A stretch of DNA of 24,723 nucleotides. Origin: Flammula alnicola (Eukaryota; Basidiomycota; Agaricomycetes; Agaricales; Strophariaceae). The notes under the pieces are model-generated. The model searched no databases. It was given only the letters and a program-made list of their open reading frames with translations, and had not been told where the DNA came from. Positions 8,600 to 18,685 of the stretch are shown piece after piece. Positions within the stretch are counted from its first letter, which is position 1. Each line of letters starts with the position of its first letter. The stretch spans positions 1 to 24,723 of the forward strand of contig JADNRV010000561.1 of the NCBI GenBank assembly GCA_015499995.1. The letters run 5' to 3'. The translations under genes and the position numbers were made by a program.

Positions 8600-10139
8600 T
8601 TAAAAAGGCACAACAGTTGTATCGATCCGCCTGTGCTTGAATTGCTTTTTGCCGGTCCCAAACTCCCCAACGATGTGTCCTTTCGGGCCCTTGCTCTTCA
8701 TCATGTATTTGTAGATTACCAATCCCTCCAGTCCGACAGGACCGCGGGCGTGTATCCTCCCCGTGCTGATTCCGACCTCGGTTCCAAAGCCGTATCGGAA
8801 ACCGTCAGCGAAGCGCGTGCTCGCGTTGATGAAGGTACCCGCTGAATCGACAGCACGACAGAATGTGGATGCTGCCTCATCGGACTCTGTGACAATGGAG
8901 TCCGTGTGGTGTGATGAATGGGAGTTGATGAATCGGATGGCGGCCTCTAGTGATGGGACAGTGACGACGGAAAGAACGAGGGAGAGGTGCTCTGTCGAGT
9001 ATGCTTCTGGCGTGGAAGCTTCGACGTGGGATTGTAGGTTTGAAGGGGCAGGAGACAGGGCTTGCAACGCGCTTAGTGTTGGAGGATCACACAATAATCG
9101 CACGTTGACCGCGAGAAGAGCCCTTGCGACTGCTGGCCAGACAGTTTGAAGGAGAGATTCATGGACGACCAGTGTCTCTACTGCGTTACAGGCTGATGGA
9201 TAGTCAATCTATATATTTTTTAAAAGAGAAAAGAGTTAGATCGATATTATTTCCTTGAAAACCCATCAAAATAAAAACCTTGGAATCAACTACGACCCGG
9301 ATAGCCTTTTCGTCGTCTGCAGACTCGTCGAGATACACCGAGCACAGTCCATCCGCATGTCCCATGACAGGAATACGGGTGCTGTTTTGTATGCTTCGCA
9401 CCAGGCTATTGCTTCCTCTCGGAATCACCAAGTCGATGTACTGGTCCAGCTGCAGCAACGACGCCACCTCGTTTCGCGTCTGGATCGTCTGGATGTATTT
9501 TTCGGGGATGGCAGTCTCTGCCAGGCCCGCCGAGATGGCGTTGGAGAGGAGTAGCGTCGTCCGATTGGACTCCTTCCCGCCTTTTAAGATCGCAGCGTTT
9601 CCTGCAGGAAATCATGGTTCAGAAAATTTCAAGAACAAAGCGCATATAAGTATATTTTATTCACCCGACTTGATAGCCAACGCTGCGATATTGACCACAA
9701 CCTCCGGCCTTGCCTCAAAGATCACAAGGAGGACGCCGATCGGACACGACACGCGATACAGCTCCAGATTATCGTCCATCTCCGTTGCATATGTCACGAT
9801 TCCCGTAGGGTCAGGGAGGGAAGCGACATCCTTTATACCCTGCAGCATGGACTCCCACTTGTCGCCCTTGCCCAGGTCGAGTCGCTTCAACAGGGATTCC
9901 GACATGCGACCAGCATCTACTTCAGCTTGAGCAGCCTATCCCGGTAAGCTCACGGAGACGACCCGCCGAAGACACCAACACACCTTGAGATCCTCCACGT
10001 TGGCAGCCAATATCTCTGTTTTTCGGAGATCCAGTTGTTTGCGGATAGCTTCCAACGCGGTGATACGTGCGGAGGATGGAATCAACTGAGACTCTTCGAA
10101 CGCGGCCTTTGCTGCTTTTGCGATGTCTTCTGAGCTCAT
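8600..10139 (-). CDS. PRO2: Gamma-glutamyl phosphate reductase, proline biosynthesis
   Basis: Catalyses NADPH-dependent reduction of gamma-glutamyl phosphate to glutamate-5-semialdehyde, the second step from glutamate to proline, in the cytosol. Four exons in transcript order: 10139-9984, 9935-9665, 9601-9279, 9208-8600. They give 452 residues, matching the usual fungal length of about 450. Diagnostic stretches are CPIGVLLVIFEARPEV, NAAILKGGKESN, IDLVIPRGSNSLV, VMGHADGLCSVYLD and IDYPSACNAVETLVVH. Cys257 in the last is the expected catalytic nucleophile of this aldehyde-dehydrogenase-fold family. The C-terminus carries the family block RFADGFRYGFGTEVGIST and RGPVGLEGLVIYKY. Introns are 48-70 nt. 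The chosen ATG starts the typical N-terminal helix (AKAAKAAFEES). Confidence 0.97.
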
Positions 10140-10518
10140 TTTGTGGGTACGCTTAAGGATATGTTATAAGGGTGCGGGGGCGTATGAAGGAGGGGAAAGC
10201 AAAGATGTGGTCGAGCACAAGCCGGAGATGTATAAAATTTGAATCCGTGATTAGTGCCGGAATATACACGGGAGTCCTCAGTCAGGGACCATTAGATTAG
10301 ATTATGTGACCTGACGATCAGGGATCTGACGTGTTCAGAAAAAAAATTCAATCTCGCGGTCTGATTGGTCGCCACCGACCCTCACCGACCCTGCAAAACT
10401 CTTTTTCGTCATCACACCAAAATGTTTGAGAAAAGAGGAAAAAATAAACACGAGAAATTGAATTTTGGTTCCCGAAAATGTTCAAACACTATCGAGGTCT
10501 ATATACTCGGTTCTACTT
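10140..10518 (-). promoter_or_regulatory. PRO2 promoter and ATP1 3' region
   Basis: No gene in these 379 bp. For PRO2, read on the minus strand, there is a CCAAT box at 10368-10364 and a TATA-like AT tract at about 10240-10231, roughly 95 bp upstream of the ATG. Right beside the CCAAT box lies a perfect tandem duplication of CACCGACCCT at 10373-10382 and 10383-10392. The part next to 10518 must hold the ATP1 3' UTR. Confidence 0.5.
10373..10392. repeat. Perfect 10-bp tandem duplication in the PRO2 promoter
   Basis: CACCGACCCT occurs twice without a spacer, 5 bp from the CCAAT pentamer. Two copies at helical-turn spacing could be a factor-binding pair, but two copies of 10 bp can also arise by chance or slippage. 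Confidence 0.7.
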
Positions 10519-12706
<2,188 letters not shown>

Positions 12707-12869
12707 GGAGGAGTAGGTGGAAAGTGGGAAATGGGTTAGAGAGACTCAGCAGGGAAGTTTTCGGTGAACACAACCAAGTCGGCGCTACTCGGAACATTCA
12801 GGCGGAGTTTAAACCCAGATTTTTCTCATTGCCTTTCTCTCAAAACACGTAAAAGTTCTCAGAACACCA
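12707..12869. promoter_or_regulatory. Shared divergent promoter of ATP1 and mitochondrial bL21
   Basis: Only 163 bp separate the two start codons, which leaves room for both 5' leaders and a common promoter core. I see no TATA box in either direction. Both products act in mitochondria, so a single bidirectional promoter is a reasonable inference. Confidence 0.6.
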
Positions 12870-13377
12870 ATGGCGGCCCTCGCCAGCATACTCAGGTGGT
12901 GTATGTACTCTCATTTTATAAACGAATCCTTGCTCACCATTTCATACAGCGGCCCCACTGCGATGTGCAGCCTCACGCACATTGCACACCGTGCCTGACT
13001 CGACGACCTCTGCCCTCCAACTCATTCGCTCACAACCATCGCAATACGTCGTTGCCTCGTTCGCAGGCAGAAAGTACATCCTCACCCCACGCGATTTGCT
13101 CACCGTGCCGCATCTCCGCGACGTCAAGGTCGGCGACGTCCTTGTCCTCGACGAGATTCACGAACTCGGGTCACGCGAATACACCCTCCGTGGGAATCCC
13201 GTCATTCCTGCCAATAAAGTCAAGGTGGAAGCCACGGTCGTCGAGCACACCAAGGGCAACATGGAGTATATCTTCAAAAAGAAACGCAGAAAGGGTTACA
13301 AGAAGACCATACAGCATAAGCAGCCCTACACACGTCTCCGGATAGGCAACATCGAGATCCCTCTTGAGCACTCATAG
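12870..13377 (+). CDS. Mitochondrial large-subunit ribosomal protein bL21m
   Basis: Component of the large subunit of the mitochondrial ribosome, homologous to bacterial L21 (MRPL49 in yeast nomenclature). Two exons, 12870-12900 and 12950-13377, joined in phase 1 across a 49-nt intron with a GTATGT donor, give 152 residues. The first 25 or so residues (MAALASILRW, LRCAASRTL) look like a mitochondrial presequence. The L21 body follows: YVVASFAGRKYILTPRDLLTV, then VGDVLVLDEI, VKVEATVVEHTKG, and the basic family signature FKKKRRKGYKKTIQHKQPYT with RLRIGNIE near the end. The gene converges on PRP40 with 54 bp between stops, so the 3' UTRs probably overlap. Confidence 0.95.
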
Positions 13378-13431
13378 CATTTTTTGTATCACCATAATCC
13401 ACACCTGTTTGACACTCGTACTTAATACCAG

Positions 13432-16400
13432 CTATATTTCTCCCTCTTCCGGAGTCTCTGCACGAGCTGAATCCTGCCTTTTGTCCACCTCCATCGGCTC
13501 AGAAGGTTCCTCATACCGTGCCCTCTGAAAATAAGGACGCGTAAGATTCCATGACATCAGAAAAAGAAAAGAAAAAAACCTTTTCTGCGCGATCATTCTG
13601 CCCCTTATCCTCCTGCTCGCGCTTTTCTCGAACGTCCTCCTTGTACACCGAGGTGCTGCGTTCCCTCTCAGGTACCTTGGGCGCGTCATCCCACTCGCGT
13701 CCATGGCTCGAACCCCGCTCTCCGCGAGACAGTCGTCGCTCTTTTTCCTTCCCACCGTCTCTATCCTTCTTCCTATCCTCCTTCTCGCCATCGCGATGGT
13801 ACTTGGACGACCTATACCCATCCCGGTCCTTCTCTCGATCGAGGTCCTTGTCACGACCATAATCGCGAGAATGCCGGTGTTCAGCTTCATAATCGTCGTA
13901 TCGGTGGTGGTGTCGCGAACTCCGAGCGCCTCGCTCATAATCCTTGCCCCGATCTCGTTCTCTCTCTCGTTCCCTGTCTCTATCGCGGTGCGAGTCCCTA
14001 TCGCGTTTTTCGCGATCACCGCCACGGTCTCGTTCACGGTCGCGGTCCTTCTCTCTCTCACCGCGTTCGCGTTCATCATCCCGGTCGCGCGCTGGTTCCT
14101 TCCGCTTCCTGCTTGTCGTCGAACCCCCATCATCCGACCCTGTTTCACGCATTCTTTCCTACTCCTAAACGTGAGATGATATTTCAACCCGATATTGAGC
14201 ATGCTTACTTTTTGCCTCTTAACATACTTGGCGAACGCAGCTCGTCTGCCTTCTTCGTCTTCCAGAGCCTTGTATTCCGGAAGGTTCTCGATCAGAGGAA
14301 CGACCTTTGCCACATTTAGATTATGAGCGGTCAAATTTAAAAACCAAAAACTTACATCTTCATATCGCAGGGTTATATCGATTGGTTCAGGCAATTTTTT
14401 CATAGCATAACGAAGGTCGTCCTGCAAATGGCGCTGCTTCCGCTCGTTCCTTCGCTTCTCGTCGGCTTGCTTCTTGAAGGCAAGATCATGGAGCTATAGT
14501 GGAAATTAAATAAGTCTTAAAACGCGCACGCATTTGAGAAATTACACACAGTCTTGAACACAAGGCGAAGTTCTTCGTCCGACAGCACCTTCAGCGCAGG
14601 ATCAGCTTCAACGTTGACGACAGCAGCGAACTCTTCCCAAGTCGTTTCAGAGGCGACGCTGAACGGTGGCTCGACAACATCCATTTCGTCTTCCGTCTTT
14701 TCCTTCTCTTTGGCCTCGACAACCTTTGCGTTGTGCCGTTTGATCGCATCCTCGACAATGACGACCTTTGCGTCCAGCTGCTGGTCCAAAGCATCGACTG
14801 TATCCCAGAAAAGTTCGAGCGGATTCGAACCAGGGTTCCCTAGCATATCGAGGTACCGGTGGTCGTCGCGGAAGAGGGGGTAGATATCCTTCCACTTGGT
14901 ACGGGCTTTGATAGTACCAGCCTTGATCAATTCCTGGAGAACAGACTGAATTCGCAACAACGAAATGATGAGGACGAATCAAACGCATCAACAAAATATT
15001 GCATACCTTGAACGCCTCGCGTGCCTTCCGTTCTTTCCTCGTTTTCTCAACCTGAGCTCTCCTCATTTGCTCTTCATATTCCCTCTCGCGCACTCGGCTA
15101 TAATCCTCGAACGCAAGAAGGATGTCAAGAGTAGGTAACTTGCGCAGCTCCGCGTCTGAGCGCCAGTCGTCAGATTCAAGAAGGAGATCCCGAGCCGTCC
15201 GCCACTTCGTAACGACATTGACGTTAAGCTCTTTGAAAAGGGAGACGACCTTGGATACACTCCTGGCTCGAGCAGCACGAGTTTCATTCTACAAAAAAGG
15301 GTTGATTAGTCCAACGGAGAGCTTGAACAATGACAGACACGTACGACTTCGCGGTCCTTGAGCTCATAAACATATTCCTCGAAAATGAGTCTTCGTTCAG
15401 CTTCAATCTTAGCTTGCTGCCAGATGGGATGCTGGGAGAAAAGTCTGTCTGCAGTGGGGAAAGTAGTATAGTGGAAAACATTGGGATTGCCTTTGAGCAT
15501 GTTCCGAATGGCAGGTCGCAATTTTGACAGCCTGCCCTCCCTTTCCTCCTGCTCCTTCACCTTCAACCCGTTGGTATACTTGAACAGAGCATGGATAAGC
15601 GAGTCCAGAAACAAGGCAAGGGTGCACGTACCTTTTCCCAACAGGCCTTCTTTTCGGCGAGAGTATTGAGAGCTTTGTACAACGGATCAGTGATAATAGC
15701 ACGCATCGTCTGGTCCCAAGTCCAATTCGCATCCACCCCTGCCTTCCTCAACAAGTGCACGAAAGCTTTTTCTCCTTCTTCGACGGTCATGAACCCGTTA
15801 TGTGGGATGACAGGATCGTCTGGGAGGTTGGGTCGCGGCGGTAGGACGCTGTTTGCTGCCAAAGGCAAGGGGCCGGTGTGAGCTCCAACAGCAAGGTTTG
15901 CGTTTGCACCATTTTGCTGGCTAGGCTGAGAAGCGGACGAGGATGAGGACGGGTCAGCACCTCCCATGGGGACGATTCCACCTTGTATTGCTCCTTTAAC
16001 GGGAGTGAATCCTGGCGCGGCAATTGCTCGAGGGGCTCTGCAACGTCAAGTTAGAGAGATGGAAATAATCCTGGGTAGTATAACTCACGCGGCCGCTGGT
16101 TGTACCTGTGGCTCTTTTTCTACCTTCTCAAGCACCAGAAGAAGTTCGTCAGGCATATCCCATTTGGATTCTTTCGTCTCGGTCTATGGTTGGAAGTTAG
16201 ACCAAGCTTTCGATGACCCTAGCTCAATTCTCACATTATAATAATACTTTCGACCACCCGAAAAGTATTCCTTCCATTTCGTTTGATTGAGGGCGCGCTA
16301 TGCCGATGTCAGTTCATGCGCTAAAGCAGACTTATACCGAGCATACCTCAAATGGGGTCTTCAAATCTAACAAGGATTATTAGTACTGGACCGTTACTTA

Positions 16401-16570
16401 GTTGGAAAGATGTACGAACCGTCTGGCTTTTCCCAAACGCTCTGCTTTGTCCCCGTATTGAACCAGTATGTACGACCCTCTGGATTGCGATGCTCAGTCT
16501 ACCGATGAGGATGTGGTGAATTTGCTGTACTGAAGTAAAGACAATTGTGATAACGTACCCAGACATTCAT
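13432..16570 (-). CDS. PRP40: Pre-mRNA-processing factor Prp40 (WW and FF domains, U1 snRNP)
   Basis: U1 snRNP-associated splicing factor that bridges the 5' splice site complex, branch-point factors and the RNA polymerase II tail. Thirteen exons in transcript order: 16570-16559, 16498-16420, 16366-16347, 16297-16235, 16183-16089, 16037-15632, 15578-15345, 15288-15007, 14945-14550, 14493-14356, 14304-14209, 14158-13580, 13524-13432. The product has 830 residues with all phases consistent. WW1 spans Trp4 to Trp26 and Pro29; WW2 spans Trp45 to Trp66 and Pro69. A Pro/Ala linker follows, then about five or six FF domains (starts include [51 protein letters not shown]). The C-terminal 200 residues are an Arg/Asp/Glu/Ser repeat region like that of metazoan PRPF40A and plant PRP40, which yeast Prp40 lacks. 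The first coding exon is 12 nt (MNVW) and the third is 20 nt. Confidence 0.97.
13590..14130 (-). repeat. Arg-Asp/Arg-Glu-rich low-complexity tail of Prp40
   Basis: This part of Prp40 exon 12 encodes tandem RDRE, RDRD and RERE-type dipeptides (for example [20 protein letters not shown]). The matching DNA is a long imperfect GA/CG-rich repeat, which leaves long open but meaningless frames on the opposite strand. RD/RE tails in splicing factors mediate interaction with other RS/RD proteins. Confidence 0.9.
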
Positions 16571-17011
16571 GACGGTAGAAGAGTTAGTTGTCTGTGGGTG
16601 AAGAAGGGTGTATTAGGACCAAAAGCCCTTCTGTGAAATAGGCGACGTTCAATATTGAAGGAGACAGGCTGCGAGCATTTTCTTCGATTTTGGTGAAGTC
16701 ATTTCAAAGTCCGCTTGACTAGCTTTCCAAAGTTTTTGGCAGATTTGCGCACGAACAGGAGTAAGTACTGCCCAGGTAATGCCAGTGACCTCAACTTCAA
16801 CTTAGTTTTTTCCAATTGGTATCAGATGATGTATTTTATGAGCCAAGTACTTGCAAATCCTTGCCCGTTTTCTTGCCGAGGTATGTTGACTCGGAATTAC
16901 ATAATAAACATACCGTGATTGAAGGACGCGTCAAGAAAGCGGCACCACGACAACAGGCCCTTCTCTCCATACATATTGACTGCCATCTCATTACCTCTAA
17001 TCTACCGACAA
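16571..17011. promoter_or_regulatory. Divergent promoter region between PRP40 and the unknown gene
   Basis: No gene in these 441 bp. The palindrome CCAATTGG at 16812-16819 presents a CCAAT box on both strands, about 240 bp from the PRP40 ATG and 190 bp from the unknown gene's ATG. The frame of the right-hand gene is open upstream to about 16919, but no ATG there fits better than 17012. Confidence 0.5.
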
Positions 17012-18418
17012 ATGCCTCACCTCAACCCCTCGGATGACATTTATTCATCCAACTCACATTTCCTGTCAGCATCCGCCTCTTCTTCCCGAAAATCACCCTC
17101 GCGACAAAGCATCAGTCTTCGTCGTTCGACCGCTTCTCTTCGCGGTCCTTCAAGTCTAGCCCATGCAATCGACGATGATTCTGCAAACGGGAGGCATCAT
17201 TCGCTAGCACATGAGCTCGCAGTGGCTCTTATGCCAGAGCCCAGCGCCGGCTCAAAGCTCCTGGCGGAAGAGTTCGGCATCGAATTCGACGAAGGTGCTG
17301 AAGGGATAGATGAAGTGTCCAGTCATCACGGACCACTCGAAGGGGAAGATATTGGCGTCACTGATTCCGATATTCCATCATTCGCGTCTGAGCTCGCAAC
17401 TTCCGCAAGCGACGCGTCGTTTCACGATCACCCTCCAGGCATTGACGAACCGCTAAATGAGCATGAATATGACCCAGTCTTCCATACCCCTACCGTCACA
17501 AAGAAAAAGGTTCACCAGAAGAAGCCTGAGCAAGATGCGATGGAGGTTCTCGCCCAAGATCTGGAATCGACGGACAAATTTCTTAATCACCTTCGGACAA
17601 TCGACGCCGACGCAGGCTCTTCGCAACAAGCAGCCCTGGAAAGAATCGCATCGGATGTTATCCGACGGATGAATGTGTCAGTGAGGGATAGGGAAGGACA
17701 CGTTCGTGAGTTATTAGAGTATGAAAGAGAATTTAGGAAAATCGCTGGCGAAGTGGGTGGAAGCGATATCCTGGGTCAGCTGGACGAGTTGACACATATC
17801 GAGGATCTATCAGATGTACCAGCAAGGCATGAGCCCTCCAGGCCAGAACCAAAACATTTAGATGATGTAGACGAGGAGCCACGATCTCCAACCGCACACC
17901 ACCATGCACATACATCCGATTGGGAACTCGATCCTGACAGACACCTTGGAGACGAGGACGATGTCTCCGAGCCACCCACATCGCCTCTAAAGGACTCTTT
18001 TCTCCCACCTCCCCTGGTCGTTGGTCCAGCGACGCCAGCAAGCACAATCCCACAACTTACTCATCTGCGCACTTTTACTACTTCGCTCGTTTCTTCGCTA
18101 TCTACGATTTCAGAGCAAGCTCAGGTCAACGGTGCTGCTACGACGGAAGCTGGGAGAAAGATTCGTGCATTGAAGAACAAGTTGGGTGGCTGGCGGACGG
18201 AGTGGGATAGTGCAGAACGAAGCCGATTGAAGATTGAAAGATGGGAAGCAGGTATCGTCGAAGGAGACGGTCCCGAAGGAAGCTTAACCCCCGCATCACC
18301 GACTCGATCAACGACGAAACGGATAGATGGAAGACGGATTGTAGAAGAGCACCTCCGAGCATTCGAGCTGGCGTTGGCCGATGCAGCTCTAAAGACACAG
18401 GCTATCATGGCGCGGTAA
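17012..18418 (+). CDS. Conserved-looking protein of unknown function, disordered with a C-terminal helical region
   Basis: A single-exon frame of 468 residues from ATG 17012 (MPHLNPSDDIYSS). I do not recognise the family. Residues 1-60 are Ser/Arg-rich (SRKSPSRQSISLRRSTASLR) and look like a phosphoregulated disordered segment. Two acidic regions follow. A helical stretch at about 170-260 (VLAQDLESTDKFLNHLRTID, ERIASDVIRRMNVSVRDREG, HVRELLEYEREFRKIAGEVG) could form a coiled coil. After another disordered segment comes a C-terminal helical block (LRTFTTSLVSSLSTISEQ, GGWRTEWDSAERSRLKIERW) ending in a helix to the C-terminus. There is no signal peptide or transmembrane segment. The stop TAA overlaps a good splice donor (CG|GTAAGC). 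Splicing 18415-18518 would replace the end with R-L-P-stop at 18528. Divergent from PRP40; tail to tail with MMS19. Confidence 0.85.
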   Translation: MPHLNPSDDIYSSNSHFLSASASSSRKSPSRQSISLRRSTASLRGPSSLAHAIDDDSANGRHHSLAHELAVALMPEPSAGSKLLAEEFGIEFDEGAEGIDEVSSHHGPLEGEDIGVTDSDIPSFASELATSASDASFHDHPPGIDEPLNEHEYDPVFHTPTVTKKKVHQKKPEQDAMEVLAQDLESTDKFLNHLRTIDADAGSSQQAALERIASDVIRRMNVSVRDREGHVRELLEYEREFRKIAGEVGGSDILGQLDELTHIEDLSDVPARHEPSRPEPKHLDDVDEEPRSPTAHHHAHTSDWELDPDRHLGDEDDVSEPPTSPLKDSFLPPPLVVGPATPASTIPQLTHLRTFTTSLVSSLSTISEQAQVNGAATTEAGRKIRALKNKLGGWRTEWDSAERSRLKIERWEAGIVEGDGPEGSLTPASPTRSTTKRIDGRRIVEEHLRAFELALADAALKTQAIMAR

Positions 18419-18685
18419 GCCGTCACACAATACTACTTTTTATATACTCCCACTGGACCATCATCGGAAGCCCTGCCGCAATTCTTTGCGTTATCTCTAT
18501 AACATATTGACATATTAGTCTGCCGTAGTGTACGGCCCTTTGCACACATACATCGGTACAAATGTTTGTCCCATTAGAAGGAGATCACTCGATACCCGTT
18601 GTCTATACCGCTACTCCGTTTACCTACCCTTTGTATTTGAACCTGAAGTATATTAGTACCCCTGGAGGATTTCATGACAAAAATC
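18419..18685. other. Convergent 3' ends of the unknown gene and MMS19
   Basis: The 267 bp hold no gene. The left part contains a possible terminal intron of the unknown gene (18415-18518). The remainder must carry both 3' UTRs. Confidence 0.5.

Noticed and set aside
13703..14179. Hydrophobic plus-strand frame that looks like a membrane protein
   Set aside because: It is the antisense of the RD/RE repeat of PRP40; the repeat composition makes Val/Ile/Ser-rich reverse frames.
14821..14831. Perfect tRNA B-box sequence (GGTTCGAATCC on the minus strand)
   Set aside because: It lies inside a conserved FF-domain exon of PRP40 ([10 protein letters not shown]). I found no A box at the right distance and no acceptor-stem pairing, so it is a chance match.
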